Shown here piece by piece: positions 32,325 to 42,428 of a stretch of DNA of 42,428 nt (its first letter is position 1; every line of letters starts with the position of its first letter). The notes under the pieces were generated by a model. It ran no database searches and had not been told where the DNA came from. It saw nothing but the letters and a program-made list of their open reading frames with translations. A program made the translations under genes and the position numbers. Source of the DNA: Pelomyxa schiedti (lineage: Eukaryota > Evosea > Pelobiontida > Pelomyxidae); NCBI GenBank assembly GCA_020536535.1, contig JAHLWZ010000399.1:688-43115 (forward strand), given 5' to 3'.

Positions 32325-32796
32325 TTGTCTTCAGTGACTGCCTATTATATGGCTCTCTGGAGGTGATTCATTGTAGGTTTGTACTGTGAAAGTTTTACAT
32401 TTATCTCGGATTTCCATCCAGAATAGTCTTGTCACTCACAAGTGACTCTACTTCATGGGGCACAAAAAAAACAACCAACCAAGTCAAGCCTCACTTAAAT
32501 TCGGGACTTGGGGCCACAGCCCAAAAATCCGTGTGTGCCACACCGCAACAATACTCTATTTTCCTTTTTTCTTTTTACGAACAGCTGTCTCTTCTCAGAA
32601 CTCTATCTCTTCTCCGAAACCCACAATTATATGATTTCTTTGAAAAGTGTCACTATGTAGGCAGTCGAACCAGATTGATGCAACTGCAGAACTCCTCGCC
32701 ACAAATAATGCAGGAGAGGCGTGTGGAGAATTCTTTTATTATGTTCGGTCTGTGGCCTTAAAAGGACCCACAATTAGTCACCATCACCTCAGCACA
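32325..32796. other. Region without a supported gene
   Basis: Only short unrelated frames are present on either strand. It ends at the left arm of a palindrome. Confidence 0.4.
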
Positions 32797-32906
32797 CGAG
32801 CGACGGCCCAAGAGATCTGCCAGTTGATGATGATGATGATGATGCAGCATTGGTGTTGCCCAACACCGACAAGGCAGTCAATGAGCTACCAGCAACACCA
32901 ATGCTG

Positions 32907-32970
<64 letters not shown>

Positions 32971-33020
32971 GCCCACACAAGGAGATCTGCAGACTGGCAG
33001 ATCTCTTGGGCCGTCGCTCG
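32797..33020. repeat. Nested palindrome around a trinucleotide repeat
   Basis: A perfect 28-bp arm at 32797-32824 is inverted at 32993-33020. Inside it a second pair is inverted: a (GAT)6 run plus CAGCATTGGTGTTG at 32826-32858 faces CAACACCAATGCTG plus (ATC)n from 32893. The central loop is 32859-32892. The right outer arm overlaps the start of the zinc-finger segment, so the left arm is an inverted copy of part of that gene. The whole unit can fold into a long hairpin. Confidence 0.93.
32907..32970. repeat. (ATC)n microsatellite
   Basis: About 21 perfect ATC units form one side of the inner palindrome; the facing GAT run has only six. The poly-His and poly-Ile frames across it are artefacts. 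Confidence 0.97.
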
Positions 33021-33730
33021 CCTGCATTGTGTGCGGCGAGGAGTTCGCTACTTTGAGGTTGCTCCTGTCCCACCCCAGCGCGGTGCACGAGCGCAGGCAG
33101 TCACCCTCGCCCGATCACATCGCCGATGCAGGCGGCAGGGACTACGTCGCCACCGCGATCGATGTCGCAGCTCCCACCGCAACTTCCGCGACTTCGTCCT
33201 TTGTGGCATCTACTGACGAACACCAACCTGATGTCTACGATGAACACCAGCCTCATGGCTACCCGTATGGTGAAGGTCACCCTGATGGCTATCCATATGC
33301 TGAAGACGACCCTGATGGCTACGGGCATGATGAATACCAGCATGATGGCTACCCGTATGCTCAACACCACCCTGATGGCTACCCGTATGACCAAGACGAC
33401 CCTGATCAACGCCAGCATGATGTCTTGAACTCCGAGGTGCCCAACGATCCTTATGCCGATCCGTATGTGGATTCCCATCCTGAAGAACTTGTTGCCAACG
33501 GGGGCCAGACCCCAGCCACGCCGCCCCCTGTGCTCTTTCAGTATTACGATGTACCGGACCAAGGTTTCTACCACACACCAACCGACAACACAGTGCCAGA
33601 CATTCGAGGCATGTGGGACTCAATTGTGTTCATGTGGGCTTTGACTGCTGAGCGATGCTGGACAAGTCTCGTATCACTGATGGAATGGCTTTGGGTGTTG
33701 TGCCAAAAAGTTTCGTTTTTTTCGACTTGA
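33002..33730 (+). CDS. C2H2 finger protein with acidic DGYPY repeats (5' end rearranged)
   Basis: The frame begins inside the right palindrome arm and gives one C2H2-like finger (CIVCGEEF, then SHPSAVHE). An Ala/Thr stretch follows, then about eight degenerate units of the type HHPDGYPYAEDD between 33218 and 33420, each near 10-12 residues. A Pro-rich part and a hydrophobic C-terminal end (SLMEWLWVLCQKVSFF) close the frame at TGA 33728-33730. No ATG stands in frame just upstream; instead the frame enters the palindrome and a poly-Ser run. The original 5' exon seems replaced by the palindrome, so the gene may be dead or may use an upstream exon not seen. The DGYPY repeats look like a low-complexity acidic, tyrosine-rich stretch. 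Function unknown. Confidence 0.5.
   Translation, partial: SLGPSLACIVCGEEFATLRLLLSHPSAVHERRQSPSPDHIADAGGRDYVATAIDVAAPTATSATSSFVASTDEHQPDVYDEHQPHGYPYGEGHPDGYPYAEDDPDGYGHDEYQHDGYPYAQHHPDGYPYDQDDPDQRQHDVLNSEVPNDPYADPYVDSHPEELVANGGQTPATPPPVLFQYYDVPDQGFYHTPTDNTVPDIRGMWDSIVFMWALTAERCWTSLVSLMEWLWVLCQKVSFFST
33007..33120 (+). repeat. 114-bp zinc-finger segment, copy B
   Basis: Second copy of 2241-2354, same orientation, two visible mismatches. Here the finger continues into a long acidic repeat protein. Confidence 0.95.
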
Positions 33731-34000
33731 ATAATGTCTTTGGTTTCATGGTGGGTATTTGGTTGGGACTGACATACGAGTTTCCTTTGGTACCCAAAGG
33801 GATACCCATACAAAACCGCTTGCCCTTGCCCATGATTGTGTGACTTTGGTGTTCGGCAAGGACTTCATCAATGGGATCCCACCATTTGCTCCACCAGTGT
33901 ACAAGCAGCAATCGTGGCCGTGAATAGCGTCAATGCCGCGGTGCACACGGAAAGAAACCACAAGTAACATGACTTGCTGGTACAACGGCAATGCAATCAA

Positions 34001-34189
34001 CTAATCGAGGAACCGGGGTTTATTGAATAGCGTCCAGCTGTCTGGGTTACCAGATTGTATTTGGGCTTCAGCCAAAGCTGAACCATCTTTTGGAATGTTT
34101 TTTTTGCCATTTGAATTGAAGGGAATCAGCACCTGGAAAATGTCGTGAATTGTTGGTGACAGAAATATTTTCATACCAGAGTATTTCAC
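34001..34189 (-). pseudogene. Fragment of a repeated unknown protein family (copy 2)
   Basis: Diverged paralogue of 1700-1830: NIPKDGSALAEAQIQ followed by SWTLFNKPRF. Relative to copy 1 a run of T (plus strand, near 34097) is longer, which shifts the frame. It stops at 34001 without the Cys-rich tail of copy 1. Confidence 0.4.
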
Positions 34190-34201
34190 ATTATAGGGTG
34201 G

Positions 34202-35236
34202 TCAACAACTTGACTCGGTGTTCTGACGAGTCACCTTAGGAACAACCATCACCATCGTTGGCACTGCGATAAGAGAGACATATCCATCAGTGTCCACTTT
34301 CTGGGAGCAGAGACTACAAAAGTAAGAAGGAACAGTGTACCAGCAGTACATACAATGGAGGTGTTTGGGACGGCCAGCAACAGTAAAGTAGGTTCCGGTA
34401 ATGACAGAGAAGGTTCCGGCAATGGTAAAGAAGTTGCTGGAAATTGTAGAGCCAGTTACCATGTGTATATCTACATCCGTGGCAGCCAGTTTGGCACGGA
34501 CATCCTGGTCCAAGTGAGACCAATGGTGGTCCCATTTCATGACAGCTCTTGTTCCTTTAGGATAAACTTGAAGAGGAGCTTTTGCGCGCTCAGAAGTCAG
34601 ATAGGGGGCCACGATTGTGTACAAGTACAAGTTCAAGGTGGGCCGATTCTGCCACTTGTTTGTTTTTGGCCGTTGTTTGCCAAAGCTATTAGAACGTGTT
34701 CCAGTGGCCCCAGCAAAGCAGGTCAGAAAGCCAGCTGGCCAATGGGCTCTGGGTATGTTGGAATTTGTCAGACCTGAGTAAATTACTTGCAGTGGAAGAA
34801 GGGTTCCACTTTTTGGTGACAGTGAATGTAGCTGTCACCCCTCGTTTCTCTGTGCTCCCTGGAACTTCAACCCTTGTGGAGCCCACTGTGGCATATATTC
34901 CATGCTGGACAATCTGGAAGGGCAACATTGTCTCATCCATCTCGAGAATGAGAGCAGGATTGTAAGCTTCCTCCAAAATTTCCTGTTGTTTCATTTTGGT
35001 ACCTCCTGCTAGAAGTTCCTCAGCAGACAACTTACGATCTGTAGTGGCTTGTCTGTAGGTGTAGTCCATCCATTATGATAGAAAGTGACGAGCCCAATCA
35101 GTGGTTAGTTGCAATGTCCCTCTACGAGCATACAACTGAGTTCCTTCACCATTCACTTTCATCACAGCTTGAGCAACAGAAATGACAATTGAGGGTAAAA
35201 TTTGTGCACCAAAGGCACGGATCGCTTTCAGCAAGG
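34202..35236 (-). pseudogene. DDE-superfamily transposase remnant (pogo/Tigger-like)
   Basis: On the minus strand: AIRAFGAQILPSIVISVAQ, then GTLQLTTDWARHFL and, after an in-frame stop near 35075, MDYTYRQATTDRKLSAEEL. The first catalytic Asp follows in NPALILEMDETMLPFQIV near 34930, with VTATFTVT after it. After a frame change comes NLYLYTIVAPYLTSERAK and the second Asp-region, WDHHWSHLDQDVRAKL near 34520, then VDIHMVTGS. This is the order of DDE_1 transposases, where DET and DNA/W-S-H blocks frame the active site. The expected LQPLDV block and third acid were not found. The stop and frame changes say it is inactive. No terminal inverted repeats were identified. Confidence 0.6.
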
Positions 35237-38200
35237 TTAGTGTCTGAAGTTTGGATTGAAAAGAGAGTTAATGAGAGCCGGAAGATGGGATCCAGGAGAG
35301 CTATTGGGGCAGGAGGGAACTGGGAGGGGGTAAGTACAAGCCAGGAGAGGCAATGAAGGATCTAAAAGAGTCGGAAGGGGAAGAATAGGAACTGGAAGGG
35401 GCAGCAGAGCCGGAAGGGGAATAAGAGATGGGAGAGGCTGGAAAAGAGCTGGGAGGTGCCAGGAAGGAGCGAGGAGAGGCTGGGATGTAGCTTGATGACA
35501 AGGGGAACCAACAGAAGTAGATGACGTTGGAGGAGTCATATTCTGCTCTGCTTGTGACCTGGGAGGCACAAACTGGGAGGAGCTTGTTGTATGGGTAACA
35601 TAGACACTTGTCGAGGGGGAAGTGGAAGACACAAAACGGGAGCCAAGAGAGGATGCATTCTGCACTTACTAAAGTTTACAACCACCGGGACTTGAAGGGC
35701 TCGCTAGGAAATCTGGAGACACCCACTGGAGTCTCAATTTGTGGAGAAGACACCATGGAAGAAGCAGGAGGCAACAATTGTGATGAAGGAGGAAACAGTG
35801 CCTGCATTTGCGGATTCTGTTCCTGTGCAGCAACCCACTCACGAACCAACCAAGAAACATGGCGGACATTCAATCTTTGCTGAAGCTCACCAAAACGTAA
35901 GTCACCATCCTTGAGTTTGGTTAGGTGATCCCGTTGTGTAGTGGATTCGGTAGCACGTCTCGCTTTTTCTTGGAATGGTTTTGTTGGCAGATCAGCCACA
36001 ACTGTGTTAGATTGCGCTTTTTCTTCAGCAGCAGTGTTCAGCATAGCTCTCAACTGTGGAATTTCTGCCATTTGTGGTTCAGCTACCTTCAAACATAGTT
36101 CAAGAGATGCATTTGTGTTCGCTAATCCCCTTGCGACGACTTCAAGTTTGTGAAGGTCGTTTTGTGCCTGGGTAAGTGCTTTTAGGCCCTCTTGGTGTTT
36201 GCTGAAGAGGGTAGAGCATCGGTTTTCTGCCTCCTCACTCACTTACAGGTTGCAAAGTCAAGTAGTTGCTTTACCCTTTGAACCTCCATGGGACTTTGTT
36301 TGTACTTGCATTCTCCGAGTTCTTTTGTTAATTCAGAGATTTGCTTTTCATGCTGAAATTTCTCCTGTCTCGCTCTTCCCATTTCTTGCTGGGTTTGTTC
36401 AGCGATTGCTTTACTACGTTGGGCATATTGTTTTGCCTCAGCAAGTGTGAGTTGGGTCAACAACTGTCCAATTGGTTCCGATGGCTGGGTCTCCACAGAC
36501 AAAATTTCTTCTCTGAACGTGAGCAAGTTCAGTGTCCCAAGTCTCTTCTAGGTGGGAAATAGTTTCCTCGAGCTCTGCGATTTTTTTCTTGTTGTTTACT
36601 GTCGCGAAGAGAAACTAGAAGAGAATCAAAGGAGGGCTGGAAATTGGTCTTACAAACTCAAACTCATTTCCATTGCAGTGTACAATGAGTCAAGGCACCC
36701 CATAATAAGTTCGTGCCTGCAAAAAAAAATACTTTGACAACCTACATAAAAATGAAACATTGGGTTCATTGCCGGAACCTTCTACTGAAGCTTGCTCTTG
36801 CAATGCAGCCTACACCAAAGTAAAAATGAGAGTAAAAACGCTTGAGGATTTCCATACTTGGCATGGAGTCCAATTTTGGGAGAATGCCACTACAAACTGG
36901 TTTGCTAGCTATTGCCTCTCAGACATATCATATCACGCAACAATGACACGCTTAGTGTGGCTGATAGTTACCTTCCATACCTACAGGCATTAAGGGAGAT
37001 TGTGCAAGGAGTTTGAGCTTACAGGCAAACAATAGACAGATTCTCTAGGATGGCAATGGGCCAGAGAGTAGAAAATGGGTGAAAACTATCCAGCAAAGAG
37101 AGCACAAATCCGCAGCCAGATGGCAAAGAGTCGGATAAGTTCTTGGTGGTTCTGGAGTAGAAAATAAATACACGCAACCCGAAGATAGTGACTGACCACT
37201 TGATTGATGTAGTGGTGGCGGACAGGGCGCATAAGAATCTGTCTACCATTTCACACACCAAAGCTGGAAACTATTGGAGCCTTACATTCTAAAATGCATA
37301 GAAATCCTACTTAATTCACAATTAGTTTATTCAATTCGTTTGCATTGCGAGAGTGTTCTTATCCCAACACTAAATCCCTATATCCATCAAAATCACGCAA
37401 TGTGTTATATTGGTGGATACAATAGATTCTAACCATAAGAGTACTCACAGCTCGTCTCACCAGTGAATGCCCCATGCGCCTCACAGTAGAGAGCAAATCA
37501 CATCCCATTTCCTCTAGGTCAATAAGAACCTCAATGGGCAGGCCAGAAATCCTAGAACCAATGAGGGGAGCCTGGAGAGATATTTAGAAGGTTCTCTTAC
37601 CCTGGGAGACTATTGAAGATTGTGAGAGAACCATGCTCGTCCGGCTGCTTCATTTCTCCCCAATTATTTTGCCTACAGTAAAACGAAGGACAAACCCAAG
37701 CTTCTTTGTTGCCCTACTAATCTGCCAAACACTGCAGAGAAGCTAGTGAGCGAAAATGCAAATCTTTTACTTACTTCACATCCTTTCCCGTCACAATCCT
37801 GAGAAACTGACACGCGTAAGCTCTGCCCTCAATCCAATTTGTATGTGTTCTTTGTGGTTCTTGGAATTGACGCACTGAGAATACTGAGGAACTGAGCTCA
37901 GTGGACTTGACTAAAAGAAGTGTCCAGGAACTAGTTCTACTAGTAGAAAAAGGCTTCAAATTGCGCAGGGTGCAAGAGAACTTGGCGGAGATATCCAAAG
38001 TAATTGAATAGTTTCCAAAACTCACTCATACATTCTCCCAGCACTGGGCGCCCCTCCTCCACAAATAAATGATAGAAGGCATCCATGGCTGAAAAGGTGT
38101 ACAACAGCTTCGTGGGAGGAATCACTTCTTTAAAGGTCTCTTTTGCGTGCTCCACAACTTCATGCGTGGAATACATGGTGAAACTCACAGTTCGATGTGC

Positions 38201-38371
38201 AGCTGAGGTACAGTCTTCTTTTTCTAGGAAATAATCCAATGTATAGTCTCGGAGTAGCTTCTCTATGTGAGGAATATCATAGGCAAGTTGCATATCACTC
38301 TCTATTCCTCTGAGTGGTTCTTCAAAACCTCTTAGCATTCCCTTATTAAAGCCATCACTTATCAACCGCAA
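35237..38371 (-). CDS. Large coiled-coil protein with Pro-rich tail (exon chain provisional)
   Basis: A set of minus-strand frames in the right order suggests one gene. The N-terminal part from 38371 reads EEPLRGIESDMQLAYDIPHI, EKLLRDYTLDYFLEKEDCTS and YTFSAMDAFYHLFVEEGRP. Later exons give NNWGEMKQPDEHGSLTIF near 37640, then GLPIEVLIDLEEMGCDLLST near 37510, and CLDSLYTAMEMSLSL near 36690. The coiled coil follows at 36600-35900: KKIAELEETISHLEETW, LAEAKQYAQRSKAIAEQT, EKQISELTKELGECK, SKHQEGLKALTQAQNDLHKL and RHVSWLVREWVAAQE. The tail is Ser/Pro-rich and ends at 35237. No family was recognised. Several joins are not fixed, and two adjacent genes are possible. It may act as a structural or tethering protein. 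Confidence 0.4.
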
Positions 38372-38526
38372 CGTGGGAATGCCAGCCGATTCAAAGCGCC
38401 AAACGTAATATGTTCCTCACAATCGCATCACTCATGCCTTTGATAGGAAACTCTTCTACACTGGCCGAATTGCTTCTGGCCCTATGTAGAAGTTTGAAAG
38501 GGGTGTCATTTTCTGCAGTGTTCTGA

Positions 38527-39740
38527 TTGGTGGCACATCACAACGCTCTGAACGGTGGCGGTCACAGAGGTGAAACTAAGATGATTCATCCGCTATCACA
38601 GAAGTACTGGTGGCCGAATCTTTGGAAAGACGTTGAAAACTGGTACAGAGAATGCACTGTATGCCAGCAATTCCGGAACTACAAGCCATCTTTCGAGCCA
38701 AAGAATCTCATTGCCCATTTTTAAGGGGATACGTAACTATGGACTTCTTCTTCCCGCCAGTGCCTTCAGCAGAGGACACACCTCTGTACTTCTGATGGTC
38801 GATCTACACTCTAGGTTGGTTAGGTTAAAAGCATTGAAGAATCGAGACGTACCGACCGTGTTGAGAGCAATAGAAAAGACATGGATTCGTACTCAAAGGA
38901 TGCCCATTGAACCTCCTTAGCGATGAAGACAAGTCATTCATCAGTGAACTGAATGCAGAATTCTACCACGCTTGGGGAATATAGAAGATAACCATCACTG
39001 CTTATGAACCACAAAGCAATGGTGCCGCTGAAATCAGTTCGTGCAGTAAAACGGATCATGAGTAAGTATTTCGCCAAGAATCCTAGAAATTGGGAGAGAA
39101 CGTTGCATTGAGTTGAGTTTGACTTCAATACTAGTATGTCCGAACTTACAGGAGAAGCACCATTCTTCATAGAACATCTTCGAGATCCTATTCTTCCCAT
39201 CGATACTAACATTGAGCAAATCATTCCAACCACTGTGGAAGCCGGACCCTATGTTCAAGAGACATTGCGGAGCCGAGCCGAGATCAGAGACCTAGTTAGT
39301 GGTCAACAGAGGAAGGAAAAAGAGAAAGAATTACGGACTATGCGCAAGAGTGCGTTCCGAACGAGAGGCTTACGAGATTGGAACCAGACTATGGCTAAAA
39401 GTTCCAGAAACTCACCAGAGACCCATGGAACCCAAGTGGTCAGGACCGTACAGAGTACTCCAAGTGAAATCAGAACTGATCAGAGAGATCAATCTAGACG
39501 ATTCATCAGGCCATCGTGTTGTTCATGTCAACAGATTGAAACCTTTCTATGGGAATGAAGAGCTGGTCCGTGAAGCTCGTCCGCCTAAACATCATCGTAA
39601 ACATGCACAGCCGACGATATCAGCTGCAAGACGTGAGAGAATTATCGAGGAAAGAACCAAAGATGAAATGTTGCACTACCGCGTAAATCTACAAGATCGA
39701 CCAAAGAAAGATGCGCTGCATGGAGCAAAAAGGTGATCTT
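38527..39740 (+). mobile_element. Degenerate Ty3/gypsy integrase region
   Basis: The plus strand begins with an integrase zinc-binding domain: HHNALNGGGHRGETK, YWWPNLWKDVENWYREC and TVCQQFR (HHCC). After a frame change come VTMDFFFPPVP and MVDLHSRLVRLKALKNRD of the catalytic core, YEPQSNGAAEI with the Glu of D,D-35-E, then SELTGEAPFF and DPILPIDTNIEQ. The C-terminal domain is GTRLWLKVPETHQRP, EPKWSGPYRVLQV and HRVVHVNRLKPFYG. At least three frame changes and several stops interrupt it. No reverse transcriptase or RNase H was found upstream, so this is a truncated, dead copy. Confidence 0.85.
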
Positions 39741-39984
39741 CCCGCTGCACTAGTACAGGTGAGGGAGACTGAAAAGCAATTTAGACCAGCTGGTACGAAA
39801 CGCAACACCGCAGCACAAAACAAGTCACAACAGGGAAAGTACGAACTACCGAGAAGAGAATACTACATTTTCAATTTGGAGGCGCCACCGCCTCAGATCT
39901 CAACCCCGCAGCACAACTAGCCCGGGATCTGAACCGGTGACTACAACAACCCAACCGCACCGACCACCGCTCTCACCAATAGGA

Positions 39985-40265
39985 GAAACGAGTCTATTGT
40001 TGCTACGTGCAGGTCGTCGTAGCAACGCTTCGAGCCTTGGGGAGCTGTGGCGAAGGGGAATTGATGAAAATTCCCAGCTTTTTCTTGAGTCTCACTTAAG
40101 ACTCTGTCTGATCAAGCCAGCGCTTCTTCCCGTCATAGTGGGTGCGCACCTACACCCGCCATAAAATCGAGTCGTTGTGTGGGACTCTGAGAGTCGCATA
40201 GAAACTTTTCCCCAATAAAAACAATTTCAAGACTTTATTTCCATTCTAGAGCTCGAATTTATATT
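39985..40265 (+). repeat. Possible 3' LTR of the gypsy remnant
   Basis: Downstream of the integrase there is a perfect 9-bp inverted repeat, GTTGCTACG at 39999-40007 and CGTAGCAAC at 40018-40026. A TATA-like CATAAAAT near 40161 and an AATAAA at 40214 follow in the order of a U3-R-U5 unit. The ends are a guess, since no 5' LTR is present for comparison. Confidence 0.3.
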
Positions 40266-40587
40266 CGAGGGGTCGGTGGTCTAGAAGTGAGCTGCCCCCA
40301 TCGGATACTGGTGCCGTTGTTGTTTAAAGAGCTGGCTGGGTCGGTGTGATGAAGCTGAAGTTGCATTTGTTATTTGTTCCAATGCATTTCGAGGTCAAAA
40401 CCCCCACGTTTCACACAGATCTTTCAGATAGGAATCCGGCTGCATGGAGAGTAACTTAAGAAGAAGGCTTTGAGACTACGTACATCATTGGTTTTAGCAA
40501 TGAGGCACTCCTTAACACATTCTGAGTAAAGGGCACACTTTTTTTCCTTCCAGTGAACCAATGATGATAGGACTGCGGCTGTTTATT

Positions 40588-41757
40588 TCAATGATTAATG
40601 TTCTTTAGCTTACTTTGATTTAATATAAAGTCTATTTGTTCTTTCAAGAATTCCTCAGTCACTCCAATATCCTGGGCTGCTAGTTCTACGGATGCAGTCT
40701 GATTCTCTATTAGATATGCTATCAGTATTTGCGCTGAGAGGGAGATAGTGAGTCATTGGGGGGGAAAAAAAAAGAATGGGGTATCAACATGCTCTCTGAT
40801 GGTTGTCAAAGGTGTTCCATATTGCACTGTATATGTGGTTTGGACTCCCAAGTTTGATACGGAAATCACCTAGCTTGACAGTATAGGGAGTGCGGGGACT
40901 CCATGACTTTTCCCACATTTCATAGTGAATCTTAATGTCGTTATTGTGGAAGACAACTAAATTTTATTTACTTTAGCGGGCTCCCTTCTCAGGCTACCCT
41001 TTCGTGGAGTGTGCTTTAGAAAACACTTTCTACCAGGGCTAAATTTTCCAATGATATGATGTGGTTACAGTCAGCCTCGGAACAGTAGAACACGAAGTCA
41101 TCTAAACTGAAATCTTTCAAGCTGTGCAGCTGAGATGCCGTCAATCAAAGTAAAATGTAATGTTTCACGCACCTTTGTGCCATACTTGTTTATTATGTCC
41201 TGTTCCGTAAGTGCACCAGAGACACCCTTTTGGCACAGATGTTAGTGAGGAGACACCTGCACCCATATGCTGGGAAAAACCATGAAAGTCTCAGTTGATT
41301 TGGACTGGCCACAGAGTGAGCACACTGCTACAGGGGCATCAGCAAGGCGCTCAGCCGTCCCCAATTCAGGCTCCAAGCGTCCCCTTTTGTTGAGAGGTTC
41401 TTGTGGGTCAGACTCACTTGTGGTGTCTTTGACCTCCGAGGCACTCAAGCTCGAAACGGCGCCGGAACATGCTGCTGTGCGCACAGTGCAAGTCGTAGTA
41501 GCTGTGGTCGTTGCTGCCCCTGTTGTGATAGTGCACATTCCCGTCTCCGTCTTCTTGTCAAGGGGTGCCTCACGGCGCCGTGAACTTAGCGGCAATCGTT
41601 TGATGGGGGCTGTGTGCCGAAGTGGTGACAACGACGGCGACATTGAAGAAGAAGGCGATTCGGGCACGAGTCCTGAGGGCGGTACCCGCAGCCTTGACAT
41701 CAGTGTTTGTTCGTGAAATGGCGGAATAAAATAATCAACGGACCGGAACGCTGTCAT
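40588..41757 (-). CDS. Possible RING/IBR-type zinc-binding protein
   Basis: Starts at ATG 41757 with a Ser/Thr/Pro-rich N-terminal part (FIPPFHEQTLMSRLRVPPSG). A CSLCGQSKSTETFMVFP motif follows at the end of exon 1. The next exons read KGVSGALTEQDIINKYGTK near 41190 and LKDFSLDDFVFYCSEADCNH near 41080, then HYEMWEKSWSPRTPYTVKLG near 40900 and AQILIAYLIENQTASVELAA, with VTEEFLKEQIDFILN near 40650. The last exon ends at TGA 40588-40590. A C-x2-C start, then a Lys-Tyr helix and C-x4-C-x2-I resembles RING1 to IBR of RBR ubiquitin ligases, but the full Cys/His set is not visible, so the call is tentative. The exon chain is consistent with one gene on the minus strand. Confidence 0.35.
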
Positions 41758-42428
41758 TTTCGTTATCGTCGCTCAGGATCGGTGGTCTGGTGTTTTTTTT
41801 ATTCAGCCAAATGGTGGTTCGCTTGAACTTCATTTCCACACGTCTGTCAAAAACAATCAGAAAAAGTGTACCTGAAGTCAAAGAAGCGCTACCCCAGCTA
41901 AAACTGCTAGCTTTTAGCTAGAGGTTCAGCTAGGACTAGATCTCTTAGCTGCTAGCTGCCCTCTCCAACACCAGCTAAAGATTAGATCCTGTGATCAATC
42001 CAGTTCCATAGTTGTGTCTGGTTTGGTGACTAAATCTGAAGACAGTCTTAACAGTGAACACCCTGCCACACACTGTTGTGGTTGCAGTGGTTAGGGGTTG
42101 GCTTTTCAAGCACAGAGCCCTGAACCAGATTTCCCTTCTAAAAAAGGAAACTCTTGCCTTATCTGGATTCCAAATTATTCATCCACAAACCCAATCTACA
42201 GCACAAAAAGTAACTTTCTGTTTTTCAAACGATGGGATGACAAATACCTGTCACACCTTTGAGGCCCCAAAAAGGGGAGACGATTAGAAAAAATGAGTGG
42301 AGGTGAGAAACGACAAAGGATGAAGTGTTGCTGGGAGGGTGAGGGCAAGTTGGTCGGGATGAGGGTGCAGGACCAAGTTGGGGCACTGCTGATGGCGGGG
42401 CATGCTCGGTGCGGGAGGCTGAGCCCGG
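41758..42428. other. Upstream region of the 40588-41757 gene, no gene seen
   Basis: It should contain the promoter of the minus-strand gene. It holds an AGCT-rich cluster (41895-41978) and a GC-rich right end. No coding exon is supported. Confidence 0.4.
41895..41978. repeat. AGCT cluster with inverted repeats
   Basis: Seven AGCT tetramers occur within about 84 bases, several inside larger palindromes such as CTAGCTTTTAGCTAG. They lie 140-220 bases upstream of the ATG at 41757. Confidence 0.8.

Noticed and set aside
32647-33216. Poly-His and poly-Ile proteins
   Set aside because: They are translations of the (ATC)n tract in other frames; the zinc-finger segment is in a third frame.

Overview
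This window is nuclear DNA from an intron-rich eukaryote, probably a unicellular one. Genes sit head to tail a few hundred bases apart and are cut into many short exons by short GT-AG introns (about 40-60 nt in the genes where I could fix both ends). The proteins are typically eukaryotic: TBC, FERM, B-box, a TKL-type kinase and an R-SNARE motif. One intron in an FKBP gene has all the marks of a U12-type AT-AC intron, so the species should have a minor spliceosome. I cannot name the organism; an amoebozoan or another free-living protist is only a guess.

Layout. 1-3.8 kb is repeat-rich: a (TG)n tract, pieces of dispersed repeats and a broken zinc-finger gene. 3.8-28.6 kb is the gene-dense core. 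In order it holds a VIT/VWA protein with an embedded R-SNARE motif (-), a FERM protein (-), an unknown membrane-associated protein (-), a TBC Rab-GAP with a C-terminal membrane anchor (-), an unknown multi-pass membrane protein (-), a small unknown gene (+) converging on another unknown gene (-), a PLP-homeostasis protein of the YggS/PLPBP family (-), a kinase fused to a PQQ-like beta-propeller (-), an FKBP prolyl isomerase (+), a SAM-dependent methyltransferase (-) and a type II membrane GT8 glycosyltransferase (-). A 100-N assembly gap follows at 29.0 kb. 29.2-42.4 kb mixes genes (B-box/TRIM-like, a small membrane protein, a large coiled-coil protein, a possible RING/IBR-like protein) with mobile DNA: a DDE transposase remnant, a broken Ty3/gypsy integrase with a possible LTR, a large palindrome beside a zinc-finger gene, and second copies of the repeats seen at 1-2.4 kb.

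The genes do not form an operon or one pathway. Several deal with membrane traffic or signalling: the VIT/VWA-SNARE protein, the TBC Rab-GAP, the FERM protein and the kinase-propeller. The two strongest novelties are domain fusions that I could follow exon by exon: VIT-VWA with an R-SNARE helix, and a TKL-type kinase followed by a beta-propeller. Exon joins were worked out by hand from reading frame, splice sites and family motifs. A few single-base frame breaks in homopolymers look like assembly errors.
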